The notes beneath the pieces were generated by a model. It saw nothing but the letters and a program-made list of their open reading frames with translations, had not been told where the DNA came from and made no database searches. Shown piece by piece: positions 18,516 through 27,676 of a DNA stretch of 64,000 bases. The stretch is from NCBI GenBank assembly GCA_021404785.1, contig QWHH01000004.1, positions 62,001 to 126,000 on the forward strand, in the 5' to 3' direction. The DNA is from Lysobacterales bacterium PRO7 (GTDB lineage Bacteria > Pseudomonadota > Gammaproteobacteria > Xanthomonadales > Rhodanobacteraceae). Positions within the stretch are counted from its first letter, which is position 1. Each line of letters begins with the position of its first letter. The position numbers and the translations under genes were made by a program.

Positions 18516-21266
18516 ATGGCGTCGCTGGACGACCTGGCTCCGCATTTCGAGCGCCTGCTCGATTTGCCGGTTGGCGCGCGTGCTGCTGCGCTGGCGGCAT
18601 TGCCGCTCGATGGCGAGGCACGCGAGCATCTGGCGCGCATGCTCGCAGCCGATGCCGGTGCGGATGCGGCCCTGACCCGCCTGATCGCCCATGGCGCTTG
18701 CCGTGTAGGTGCGACGCCGGCGCGCTCGCTGGGGCCGTACCGCCTCTTGCACGAACTCGGCGCCGGCGGCATGGGTACGGTGTTCCTTGCCGAGCGTGCG
18801 GATGGCCAATTCACCCGCCAGGTAGCGATCAAACTGCTGCGCGGCTTTCCCACGCGCGAGGCGTCGCGCCGGTTGCGCCAGGAGCGGCAGATCCTGGCCG
18901 GCCTCGACCACCCCAACATCGCGCGCCTGCTCGACGGTGGTGAAACCGATGACGGCCAGCCGTGGCTGGCGATGGAATTCGTCGATGGCGAGCAATTGCT
19001 TCACCACGTCGCCAGGCACAGGCTTGGCCCGCGCGAGCGACTAGCGTTATTCGATGCCATGCTCGATGCCGTTGCGCACGCGCATCGGCATCTGATCGTG
19101 CACCGCGACCTTAAGCCCGCCAACGTGCTGGTGACCCACGACGGCATCGTGAAACTGCTCGACTTCGGCATCGCGCGCCTGCTCGAGGCGGGTGAGGACA
19201 GTGCGCCGCGCGAGACCTCCACGCGTGTGTTCAGCCGTGGCTATGCAAGTCCAGAACAGCAGGAGGGCAGTGCGATCACCACCGCCAGCGATATCTACAG
19301 TCTCGGCGTGATGCTGCGCGAGATGTTGACCGGCCGGCGCGACCAGGACAGCGTGGCGGTGGTCGATCCTGTGCCCATGCATGCGGAACTGGCCGGCATT
19401 CTGGCCAAGGCCACGGCGGCCGAACCGTTGCAGCGCTACGCCAGCGCAAGCGAATTTGCCGATGATCTGCATCGGTTCCGTGAGGGCCGGCCGGTGCGCG
19501 CGACGCGCTGGACGCGCCGCTACCGCCTGCACAAGTTCGTCGTGCGGCATCGCCTGGCATTCGTCGCGGCGGCAATTGCTGCAGCCGTGCTGGCCGCCTT
19601 CGTCTGGCGCATCGGCCACGAACGCAATCGCGCCGTGGCCGCCGAAGCCGCGACACGGCAAGCGCTGCGCGCGGCCAAACGCGATGCGGCAAGCGCACGC
19701 GCGTCGCTGGATTTTCTCGGTGCCGCGCTCGCGGCGGCAGCGCCGGAACATGCGTTGAGCCGGCAGGTCAGTGTGCGCAACCTGCTCGACGCGGCGCGCG
19801 CACAACTGGCGCACAACCCGGATCCGGCGGTCACGCAAACCATGCAGCGCCTGCTCGCGCATCTGTATGGCGATCTGGGCGAAGCGGCGATCGCGCTCGA
19901 TCTCATGCGCTCGGGTCTCGCCGGTGTGGCACCGTCCGACCGCGGCGAAGCGCTGCGTCTTGCCGACGACTATGACCAGTACGCCGAACTGCTCGGTCTT
20001 CAGGGTGAAGGCGCCGGCGGATTGGCCGCGGCGCACACGGCGCAGCAATGGCGCGAGCGATTTGCGCCCGACGATGCGGTCGAGCGCGTGCGCAGCCTCG
20101 CTGCGCTTGCACTCGCCCAGCACCGCAACGGGGCCGATCCGGATGCGATCACGCTGCTGCGCCAGGCGCTGGCGCTGGCCGACGACATGCCTCAGTTGCC
20201 GGTGGAAACATACGCGGACATCACGCAGACGCTCGCCAATCTGCTTGCCACGAACGGCGATGCCGCAGCGTCCGAAGCGGTCGCGGACCGGGGCCTGCGT
20301 CGCGTGGACATGTTGCGCCCGCCGCAATCACCCGAGCACGTGAAGCTGCTGCACAGCAAGGCCAATGCGCGCAGCGCGGCGGGCGATCCGGCCGGTGCCG
20401 AGAAATACCTGCGCGAGGCGATCGCCTTGCAGGATCGGGTGGTCGCATCCGGCGGTTCGCGCATGATGGTGTTGAACAACGACCTGGCGCTGGTACTCAA
20501 CGATCTCGGGCGCTACCGCGAGGCGGTGGAACTGTTGCGTGCGTCCGACCGCAACATGGCCGATGCCGGCTTGATCAGCACCGACGACCGCGCTTTGTCG
20601 CACTCCAATTACGGCGGGGTACTGGAGAGTGCCGGCGATTACGCGGCCGCGATCGCGGAATTCGATGCGGCCATCCGCATCCTCGATGCCGGCGGCAAGG
20701 ATGCCGACGACCAGGTGCGCCGCCGCATCGTGCGTGCGCAGGCGCGCACGCTGGGCATTGCCGGGCAGCATGAACGCGCATGGGCGATGTTCACCGATTT
20801 GCGCCAACGCTGCGCGCGCATCGAAGGCGAGGATTCGGGCGAATACGCGATGCTGACCTGGCAACTCGCCCAACTGGCGATGCGCATGAAACATCCCGAT
20901 GCCGGCACGCCCCTGCTCGCCGAGGCCGAGCGCCGTTGGCACGCGCTGGTGCCGGACACGCACCTGATCTTCCTGCATGCGCGGCGGCTGCATGCGGCGC
21001 TTGCGCTCCAGCGCGGCGATACCGGCACCGCAGCGTCGGACCTGGAAGTGGCTGTCGCCGGCTTCCAGGACAATGGCGCGCTGCCGGTCGATCTGGCGAT
21101 CGCGCGCAGCGAGCTGGCGCAGGTGCGCTGGCGCCAGCAAAGGGTGGAGGATGCGCGCACGCAGCTGCGGCGGGCATTGCCAGCGCTGCGCGAGGCACTG
21201 TTGCCCGCCGAGGTCAACCGCGCCGCCGCGGAAACCCTGGCCAAGCGCCTGGGGTTGCCTGCCTGA
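18516..21266 (+). CDS. Transmembrane Ser/Thr protein kinase with TPR-like C-terminal region
   Basis: The protein has 916 aa. The kinase domain spans about 70-340, with glycine loop LGAGGMGTVFLAE near 81, VAIKLL lysine near 104, HRDLKPANVL at 196 and DFG at 216-218. An activation segment and GYASPEQQEG precede the peptide-binding region. One membrane helix lies at about 345-368 (FVAAAIAAAVLAAFVWRI). The remaining 540 residues are helical repeats of TPR character, probably periplasmic. It presumably senses a signal outside and phosphorylates the adjacent ECF sigma factor. The ATG at 18516 lies 4 nt after the sigma stop; the open frame further upstream is a shadow of the sigma gene. Confidence 0.93.
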   Translation: MASLDDLAPHFERLLDLPVGARAAALAALPLDGEAREHLARMLAADAGADAALTRLIAHGACRVGATPARSLGPYRLLHELGAGGMGTVFLAERADGQFTRQVAIKLLRGFPTREASRRLRQERQILAGLDHPNIARLLDGGETDDGQPWLAMEFVDGEQLLHHVARHRLGPRERLALFDAMLDAVAHAHRHLIVHRDLKPANVLVTHDGIVKLLDFGIARLLEAGEDSAPRETSTRVFSRGYASPEQQEGSAITTASDIYSLGVMLREMLTGRRDQDSVAVVDPVPMHAELAGILAKATAAEPLQRYASASEFADDLHRFREGRPVRATRWTRRYRLHKFVVRHRLAFVAAAIAAAVLAAFVWRIGHERNRAVAAEAATRQALRAAKRDAASARASLDFLGAALAAAAPEHALSRQVSVRNLLDAARAQLAHNPDPAVTQTMQRLLAHLYGDLGEAAIALDLMRSGLAGVAPSDRGEALRLADDYDQYAELLGLQGEGAGGLAAAHTAQQWRERFAPDDAVERVRSLAALALAQHRNGADPDAITLLRQALALADDMPQLPVETYADITQTLANLLATNGDAAASEAVADRGLRRVDMLRPPQSPEHVKLLHSKANARSAAGDPAGAEKYLREAIALQDRVVASGGSRMMVLNNDLALVLNDLGRYREAVELLRASDRNMADAGLISTDDRALSHSNYGGVLESAGDYAAAIAEFDAAIRILDAGGKDADDQVRRRIVRAQARTLGIAGQHERAWAMFTDLRQRCARIEGEDSGEYAMLTWQLAQLAMRMKHPDAGTPLLAEAERRWHALVPDTHLIFLHARRLHAALALQRGDTGTAASDLEVAVAGFQDNGALPVDLAIARSELAQVRWRQQRVEDARTQLRRALPALREALLPAEVNRAAAETLAKRLGLPA

Positions 21267-21335
21267 TTGCGCCGCCGGGCTGGGGGTTTTTGACGCCGCG
21301 ATGCGTATACGGGACAAACCTCCCGAGGAATTCGC

Positions 21336-22865
21336 ATGCGCGCCCGATCCTGTCTCCGCTCCTTTTTCCACGGCATCGTCCTGATGGCGACCTGCGCCGC
21401 GCCTGCACACGCCGTGAGCCCGATCGTGATCTGGGTTACCAACAGCAACAATTTCGGGGCAGGCAGCTACACCGCCGCACTGGCGCAGTTGCAGCCGATC
21501 GCCACGCCGCAGGAAATCCGCTTCTCGTATCCATCCACGCAAACCATCTACCTCAATGGTCCGCAGTCGGTCATCGTCGGCAGCGACGTGCGCATCGACG
21601 GCGCCGATATGTTCGGCAATGTGATCATCGACGGCGCCGGCTGGACCCAGGCGACCGTGCCTTCGGGTTCGGCCACGGCCAAGCTCACGATCGCCAACCT
21701 GACCCTTCGCCACGGGCAGCAGATCGGCACGGGTGGCTGCGTGAAGGTGGCGAATGCGGGTACGGCCACGATACTCGACCATGTGCAGTTCATCGAGTGC
21801 AAGGCCTTTGTCGATGCGACGACGCCGGCGCGTGGCGGCGCCGTCTACGCGGCTGGCGCGCTGACGGTCGCGGACTCGTCGTTCGAACGCAACGAGGTTT
21901 TGACGCTTGGCGCGTCGGCGGAGACCAACAATGCCAACGGCGGCGCGTTGTCCAGCGAAGGTGCGCACAACGTGACGATCGTGCGCAGTGTGTTCACCGA
22001 CAATCGCGTGTACTTGTTCAACAGCCTGCCGTCGTTCTGTTCCAGCGGCGCCGGCGGCGCGGTGCACCTGTACCTGCCGGGTGCAAGTTCCGTCGGCACC
22101 ATCACCGACTCGACCTTTACCGGAAACACCACGGCGTGTCGGCGTCCGGGTACAGGCTACGACCTGATTGGTGTCGGCGACGGCGGCGCGGCTTCATTGA
22201 ACAGCGATTCCGGCACATTCCAGATCGAGCGCAATTTCTTCGAAAACAACACCGGGCTGCGCGGCGGCGCGCTCGCGTTCATCAACGCCAGCTTCACCCA
22301 GGCGAACATCATCAACAACACCCTGCGCGCCAATCGCGGCATGGCATCGACCGGTGGCGTCAGTTTCGTCAATTGCTGCTACGCCAAGCTGATCAACAAC
22401 ACCTTCAGCGACAATCGCAGCGGCTCGGACCAGTTCCCGAGCCAGTACGGTGGCGCGTTCGCGATCAATGTAGGCACGCTGGATCTGGTCAATAACCTCG
22501 TCGACAATGCCGGCGCCGGCAGTCCGTCTTGCAGTTACTATTTCGGTCAAGTGACCAGCAGCCACAACCTGTACAGCGATGCCGCGTGTCCGTTGCCCAC
22601 GGCCGATCCGAGCAGTCTTGTCACTGGCCCGATGAGCTGGCTCGGCGCGCCGAAAAACCTCGGCGGCTCGGTGTTGGTGATGCCGCCGGCATACGGCTCA
22701 CCGGCGATCGACAGTGGCGAAGATGCACGTTGTGCGCTCTACGATGCACGCGGCGTCGTGCGTCCGCTGGATGGCGATGGCGACGGCGCCGCGCATTGCG
22801 ATGTCGGCGCGCTGGAAAGCAGCTACGTCGATCGCATCTTCCGCAATGGTTTCGAGCTGAACTGA
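21336..22865 (+). CDS. Secreted parallel beta-helix protein with IFRNGFE ending
   Basis: The protein has 509 aa with a signal peptide at residues 1-26 (MRARSCLRSFFHGIVLMATC). The body has repeated short turns typical of right-handed beta helices (NLTLRHGQ, SSFERNEV, SVFTDNRV, NNTLRANRG, NTFSDNRSG). A choice-of-anchor-Q-like segment follows (GSPAIDSGEDARC, DVGALES). The last residues are VDRIFRNGFELN, a short tail often seen in secreted proteins of this order. It has no exosortase tail. It follows the kinase gene by 69 bp in the same direction and could be a target of the ECF/kinase pair; that is inference. Confidence 0.88.
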   Translation: MRARSCLRSFFHGIVLMATCAAPAHAVSPIVIWVTNSNNFGAGSYTAALAQLQPIATPQEIRFSYPSTQTIYLNGPQSVIVGSDVRIDGADMFGNVIIDGAGWTQATVPSGSATAKLTIANLTLRHGQQIGTGGCVKVANAGTATILDHVQFIECKAFVDATTPARGGAVYAAGALTVADSSFERNEVLTLGASAETNNANGGALSSEGAHNVTIVRSVFTDNRVYLFNSLPSFCSSGAGGAVHLYLPGASSVGTITDSTFTGNTTACRRPGTGYDLIGVGDGGAASLNSDSGTFQIERNFFENNTGLRGGALAFINASFTQANIINNTLRANRGMASTGGVSFVNCCYAKLINNTFSDNRSGSDQFPSQYGGAFAINVGTLDLVNNLVDNAGAGSPSCSYYFGQVTSSHNLYSDAACPLPTADPSSLVTGPMSWLGAPKNLGGSVLVMPPAYGSPAIDSGEDARCALYDARGVVRPLDGDGDGAAHCDVGALESSYVDRIFRNGFELN

Positions 22866-22901
22866 TCGCTACACCGCGATAGCGCGGCAAGAAACCGCTG
22901 C

Positions 22902-23573
22902 TCAGGATACCGGCGCTCGTGCGCCGAACAACGCCGTGCCGATGCGCACCAGCGTCGCGCCGTGGGCAATGGCGGATTCGAAGTCGTCCGACATGCCCAT
23001 CGACAGGGTGTCGATACCTGACTGCGAAGTACGCAACGACTCGAACAATCCGCGCATGCGAGTGAATGCACGGATGCGGGCATCGACGTCGGCCGGCGCG
23101 GGAATTGCCATCAGCCCGCGCAGGCGCAGCCGCGGTGCCTGCCTGAACTTCGCAGCAAGTGCAGGGATCGCTTCCGGCGCGCAGCCCGACTTGCTCGCCT
23201 CGCCGTCGATGTTGACCTGGATCAGCACGTTCAGCGGCGCCGCGTCCGCCGGACGAAAACGGTTGAGCGGTTCGATGAGCTTTTCGCGGTCGAGGCTTTG
23301 CAGCCAGTCGAAATGCAGGGCGGCTTCGCGGCATTTGTTCGATTGCAGCGGGCCGATCAAATGCCATTCCAGGTTGAGGTCGGACAGTTCACATTGCTTG
23401 GCAATGGCCTCCTGCACGTAGTTTTCGCCAAACGCGCGCTGGCCTTGCGCGGCCAGCTCGCGGATTGCCGCGGCCGGCTTGGTCTTGGACACGGCGAGCA
23501 AGCGCACGGCATGCCCGGCCGCCTGTGCGGCAGCGTCGACGCGCGCACGGATTTGCGCATAAGACGGGTTCAA
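22902..23573 (-). CDS. yggS: PLP homeostasis protein YggS
   Basis: The protein has 223 aa. It is a PLP-binding protein with no known catalytic activity that maintains vitamin B6 and amino-acid balance. Motifs are LLAVSKTKPA (PLP lysine), FGENYVQEA, WHLIGPLQSNK and LSMGMSDDFESAIAHGATLV followed by RIGTALFGAR. The start is TTG at 23573, supported by GGAG 8 nt upstream and by homology of the N-terminus. It is divergent from pilT, the arrangement known in Pseudomonas and Xanthomonas. Confidence 0.96.
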   Translation of the reverse strand: MNPSYAQIRARVDAAAQAAGHAVRLLAVSKTKPAAAIRELAAQGQRAFGENYVQEAIAKQCELSDLNLEWHLIGPLQSNKCREAALHFDWLQSLDREKLIEPLNRFRPADAAPLNVLIQVNIDGEASKSGCAPEAIPALAAKFRQAPRLRLRGLMAIPAPADVDARIRAFTRMRGLFESLRTSQSGIDTLSMGMSDDFESAIAHGATLVRIGTALFGARAPVS

Positions 23574-23672
23574 GATAACGGCTCCAAAGGGTTGCGCCGG
23601 CTTGAAATTATCGCGCTATACTCGGGCAAAGCGCGCGCCCGCGCGACCGGATTTGATCAAGGGGACTATCGC

Positions 23673-24710
23673 ATGGATATCGCCGAACTGCTTGCCTTTT
23701 CGGTCAAGAACAAGGCCTCCGACCTGCACTTGTCGGCCGGCTTGCCGCCGATGATCCGCGTGGACGGCGACGTGCGCCGCATCAACATCCCCGCGCTCGA
23801 CCACAAGCAGGTACATTCGCTGGTATACGACATCATGTCGGACAAGCAGCGCCGCGACTACGAGGAATTCCTCGAAGTCGACTTCTCGTTCGAGATTCCG
23901 GGGCTGGCGCGGTTTCGCGTCAACGCGTTCAACCAGAACCGCGGCGCCGGCGTCGTATTCCGCACGATTCCATCCGAAGTGCTCACGCTGGAAGACCTCG
24001 GCTGCCCGCGCATCTTCAAGGAATTGATCGAGCAGCCGCAGGGACTGGTGCTGTGCACGGGTCCGACCGGCTCGGGCAAGTCGACCACGCTGGCGGCGAT
24101 GGTCGATCACATCAACAAGAATGAGTACGGGCATATCCTCACCATCGAAGACCCGATCGAGTTCGTGCACACCGCGCAAAAGTGCCTGATCAACCAGCGC
24201 GAGGTGCACCGCGACACACACGGCTTCAACGAGGCGCTGCGCTCGGCGCTGCGCGAAGACCCGGACTACATCCTGGTCGGCGAAATGCGCGACGTGGAAA
24301 CGATCCGCCTGGCGCTTACCGCCGCGGAAACCGGACACCTGGTGTTCGCCACGCTGCACACGAGTTCGGCATCCAAGACCATCGACCGCATCATCGACGT
24401 ATTCCCCGCCGCGGAAAAAGCGATGGTGCGCTCGATGCTGTCCGAATCGTTGCGCGCGGTGATCTCGCAGTCGCTGCTCAAGAAAGTCGGCGGCGGCCGC
24501 ATCGCCGCGCACGAAATCATGGTCGGCATTCCGGCGATCCGCAACCTGATCCGCGAGGACAAGGTCGCGCAGATGTATTCGTCCATCCAGACCGGCAGCC
24601 AGTACGGCATGCAAACGCTGGATCAGTGCCTGCAAGACCTGGTCAAGCGCGGCCTGGTCACGCGCCAGCAGGCGATCGGTTACGCGAAGAACAAGGAAAT
24701 CTTCAAGTGA
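23673..24710 (+). CDS. pilT: Type IV pilus retraction ATPase PilT
   Basis: The protein has 345 aa. It powers pilus depolymerisation for twitching. An N-terminal PAS-like domain (1-100) begins MDIAELLAFSVKNKASDLHL. Walker A is GPTGSGKST near 130-138, the Asp box is LTIEDPIEFVH, Walker B is ILVGEMRD and the His box is GHLVFATLHT. The conserved C-terminal AIRNLIRE is present. The ATG at 23673 has AAGGGG upstream. TATACT at 23617 could be a -10 box. pilU follows 73 bp downstream. Confidence 0.98.
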   Translation: MDIAELLAFSVKNKASDLHLSAGLPPMIRVDGDVRRINIPALDHKQVHSLVYDIMSDKQRRDYEEFLEVDFSFEIPGLARFRVNAFNQNRGAGVVFRTIPSEVLTLEDLGCPRIFKELIEQPQGLVLCTGPTGSGKSTTLAAMVDHINKNEYGHILTIEDPIEFVHTAQKCLINQREVHRDTHGFNEALRSALREDPDYILVGEMRDVETIRLALTAAETGHLVFATLHTSSASKTIDRIIDVFPAAEKAMVRSMLSESLRAVISQSLLKKVGGGRIAAHEIMVGIPAIRNLIREDKVAQMYSSIQTGSQYGMQTLDQCLQDLVKRGLVTRQQAIGYAKNKEIFK

Positions 24711-24783
24711 TCGCAGGATGCGATCATCCCGTGCAGCACATGGACGCACGCTGAGCCGGGATCCAGCATTCAGGAGTTAACTC

Positions 24784-25911
24784 ATGAGCGCAGTCGATTT
24801 CACCTCTTTCCTAAAATTGATGGTGCACAAGAAGGCGTCCGACCTGTTCATCACGGCCGGCGTGCCGCCTTCGATCAAGGTGCACGGGCGCATCGCGCCG
24901 ATCACGCAGAACGCGCTGACGCCGCAGCAGTCGCGCGACATGGTGCTGAACGTGATGACGCCGTCGCAGCGCGAAGAGTTCGAGAAGACCCACGAATGCC
25001 AGTTCGCGATCGGCGTGTCGGGCGTTGGCCGTTTCCGCGTGTCGTGCTTCTACCAGCGCAACAACGTCGGCATGGTGCTGCGCCGGATCGAGACGCGCAT
25101 CCCGACGATCGAAGAACTGAACCTGCCGCCGATCATCAAGACCCTGGCGATGACCAAGCGCGGCATCATCATCTTCGTCGGCGCTACCGGCACCGGCAAA
25201 TCGACCTCGCTCGCGTCGATGATCGGCTATCGCAACCAGAACTCGACCGGCCACATCATCACGATCGAGGACCCGATCGAATACGTGCACAAGCACGAGG
25301 GTTGCATCATCACCCAGCGCGAGCTCGGCATCGACACCGACAGTTGGGAAAATGCGCTCAAGAACACCCTGCGCCAGGCGCCGGACGTGATCATGATCGG
25401 CGAAGTGCGCACCCGCGAAACGATGGAACACGCGATCAACTTTTCCGAAACCGGTCACCTTTGCCTGTGCACGCTGCATGCGAACAACGCGAACCAGGCG
25501 ATGGACCGCATCATCCACTTCTTCCCCGAGGACCGGCATCCGCAGTTGTTCATGGACTTGTCGCTCAACCTCAAGGGTGTGGTCGCGCAACAGTTGATTC
25601 CGACACCGGATGGTAAGGCGCGCCGCGTTGCGGTCGAGGTCATGCTCGGTACGCCGCTGGTGCAGGATTACATCCGCAAGGGTGAGGTGCACAAGCTCAA
25701 GGACGTGATGAAGGAATCCACGAACCTCGGCATGAAGACGTTCGACCAGGCCCTGTTCGAGCTGTATCAGGCCGGTGAAATATCCTACGAGGATGCGTTG
25801 CGTTACGCCGACTCGGCGAACGAGGTGCGCCTGAAGATCAAACTCGCCCAGGGCGGCGACGCGCACACGCTGTCGCAGGGGATGGATGGGGTGGAGCTGG
25901 TGGAAACCTGA
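24784..25911 (+). CDS. pilU: PilT-dependent ATPase PilU
   Basis: The protein has 375 aa. It is a PilT paralogue that assists retraction. It begins MSAVDFTSFLKLMVHKKASD. Walker A is GATGTGKST, the Asp box is ITIEDPIEYVHKHEGCI, Walker B is VIMIGEVRTRETM and the His box is GHLCLCTLHANNANQ. The 25-30 residue C-terminal extension beyond PilT is usual for PilU. AGGAG precedes the ATG by 8 nt. A hairpin at 25914 follows the stop. Confidence 0.98.
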   Translation: MSAVDFTSFLKLMVHKKASDLFITAGVPPSIKVHGRIAPITQNALTPQQSRDMVLNVMTPSQREEFEKTHECQFAIGVSGVGRFRVSCFYQRNNVGMVLRRIETRIPTIEELNLPPIIKTLAMTKRGIIIFVGATGTGKSTSLASMIGYRNQNSTGHIITIEDPIEYVHKHEGCIITQRELGIDTDSWENALKNTLRQAPDVIMIGEVRTRETMEHAINFSETGHLCLCTLHANNANQAMDRIIHFFPEDRHPQLFMDLSLNLKGVVAQQLIPTPDGKARRVAVEVMLGTPLVQDYIRKGEVHKLKDVMKESTNLGMKTFDQALFELYQAGEISYEDALRYADSANEVRLKIKLAQGGDAHTLSQGMDGVELVET

Positions 25912-25913
25912 TC

Positions 25914-25940
25914 GGATTCCCGCGCGTGGCGCGGGAATCC
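25914..25940. terminator. Hairpin between convergent pilU and lipoprotein genes
   Basis: The 11-bp arms GGATTCCCGCG and CGCGGGAATCC flank a CGTGG loop. It begins 3 nt after the pilU stop and ends 8 nt before the stop of the convergent lipoprotein gene. It has no T tract on either strand, so it may act as an mRNA 3' end stabiliser or a weak bidirectional terminator. Confidence 0.55.
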
Positions 25941-25947
25941 CGTGGCA

Positions 25948-27639
25948 TTACGGATTTTGCTCCACCGTCTCGCGCAACGCGATTCCGGTAGGCGTGGCGA
26001 CCATCTCGATATCCGCCGAGCGGATCCAGTTTTCGTAGGTCGCCATCAGTTTCGCCTGCTGCGCGATTTCGGCTTGCTTGTCTGCCGGCATCAGCGCTTG
26101 CGTGCGCGCGAAGACATGCGCCAGCATGCCGTAGAACTTGCCGCTGAAATGCATGCGCCAGAACACCGGCTCGTTGGCGGCAGGCGCGTTCAGGTAAGCG
26201 CCCAGACCCGCATCCTCGCCCTTGCCGACCCCGATCGCCAAAGCCGTGGGCGACATCGCCGCAAACGCGGGCTGGTCCATTGAAGGGATGAGCCCAGCTG
26301 GCAGCGCGACGGGCTTGCCGTCGGCGGCGAGTTTCAGGTCCTTGAGCGGGGCTGCGGCCATCTGTGCCATCGCCAGCGCGACGGAGGGATTGTTCGAGGC
26401 CATGAGCAGTTTGCCGGTGACATTCGGCATCGCATCGGCGCTTGCCCCGAGATCGAACGAATCCAGCGTGAAACGGATTCCGGTCAGGTCGCTGGCGGGC
26501 GGAGGCACGGTGATGTCGATTTTCGTCTTCAGGTCCGCGAAACCGGAATTCAGCCCGGCAAGGCTGGCGCAGGTGAAGGGCTTCGCTGCGACTGCATTGG
26601 CCTGCAAGATCAGGAAATCCTTGAGCTTGAGCACGGGCAGCGACAGCGCCACATCGAGCACGCCTTCGCCCGCCTTGCCGGTGCCCGGCGCGGCGCCAAG
26701 CGCGGTGGCCAGTTGTGCCGCCAGTGCGGGCTGCATTTCCAGTTGCGCGCCGATGCGCACGCGCTGCGGACTCATTTCGTAGGCGCCCATCACCAGCCGT
26801 GGGAACTTGTGCGCGAGCTCGAGGTATTCGCCCTTGCACGCGGCGTCGCTGCCTGTGGTGGGCAGTCCCAACGCGGTAGCGATCTCGCGGTCGCTGCCTT
26901 GTGGTGGTGAAGTCAGGCGTTCGGCGATCCGGACGATGTCGACGTAGCCTTCACCGAAGTTCGAGTAGCCATATTGTTTGGCGAGTTTTTCCAGATCGCC
27001 GGAATCCGCCAGCGGCCTGGTGGGGCGATCCAGTCCGAGCAGGGTGCGCTTGAGCGCGTCGCTGGCATTCGCCGGTGCCGCGGTGGCGACGAATTGCGAA
27101 CCTTCGATCGCGAACATGGCCGAGATGTCTTCGGCGTCGAAGTGCCAGTAATCCTGATCGCCGATCTTTGCGCTTGGCAAACTGGCGCCGGACTTGCGCT
27201 CGATGTCGGCAATGGCAGCACGGAATTTGGCCGCGTCGCCCAGTTCGAAGCGCAGCACGGGCACGAGGCCGACGCCATAGAACGCCATGCGCATGTCGGG
27301 CTTCAGGCCCAGTTCGCGCAATTTGTCCCAGGTATCGTGCGTGTTCAGCGTATCGATCAGCGCGCGCGCGGCGGCGATCGCGTGCGCATCCTCCGGCTTG
27401 GTCGCGCCGATTTTCGCGAGCGCGCTTTCGTAAACGCCGAGCGCGGCCGGCAGGTATTCGTGCATGCGTCGCGACCACTGTTCGGAGACGGCGGACGGCG
27501 CAGGCTCGATGTTGGCGTACACGTAGGGCGTATCCGCCGGCACGAACGCGAGCGGCGCAGTGTTGTTGGCGGATTTTCCGCAAGCGGCGAGCAGGACGGC
27601 GCCGGCGGCGAGCGTGGCGAAACGATAATGGCGTTGCAT
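25948..27639 (-). CDS. Lipoprotein of unknown function
   Basis: The protein has 563 aa. The N-terminus MQRHYRFATLAAGAVLLAAC is a lipoprotein signal with lipobox LAAC, followed by GKSANN. Position +2 is Gly, so outer-membrane sorting is expected. The mature protein is rich in Ala and Leu with beta-alpha character; segments such as FVPADTPYVYANIEP and PVFWRMHFSGKFYGML recall DUF3352-like proteins that start after a PADT segment. I cannot assign a function. It is convergent with pilU and upstream of pyrB on the minus strand. Confidence 0.85.
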   Translation of the reverse strand: MQRHYRFATLAAGAVLLAACGKSANNTAPLAFVPADTPYVYANIEPAPSAVSEQWSRRMHEYLPAALGVYESALAKIGATKPEDAHAIAAARALIDTLNTHDTWDKLRELGLKPDMRMAFYGVGLVPVLRFELGDAAKFRAAIADIERKSGASLPSAKIGDQDYWHFDAEDISAMFAIEGSQFVATAAPANASDALKRTLLGLDRPTRPLADSGDLEKLAKQYGYSNFGEGYVDIVRIAERLTSPPQGSDREIATALGLPTTGSDAACKGEYLELAHKFPRLVMGAYEMSPQRVRIGAQLEMQPALAAQLATALGAAPGTGKAGEGVLDVALSLPVLKLKDFLILQANAVAAKPFTCASLAGLNSGFADLKTKIDITVPPPASDLTGIRFTLDSFDLGASADAMPNVTGKLLMASNNPSVALAMAQMAAAPLKDLKLAADGKPVALPAGLIPSMDQPAFAAMSPTALAIGVGKGEDAGLGAYLNAPAANEPVFWRMHFSGKFYGMLAHVFARTQALMPADKQAEIAQQAKLMATYENWIRSADIEMVATPTGIALRETVEQNP

Positions 27640-27676
27640 GCTGTTTCCCCAATGCGTCGCGGTGGCGACCGCGCAA

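Noticed and set aside
20328-22067. 579-codon minus-strand frame over the kinase and beta-helix genes
   Set aside because: It spans two plus-strand genes with clear domains and their junction, so it is a shadow.
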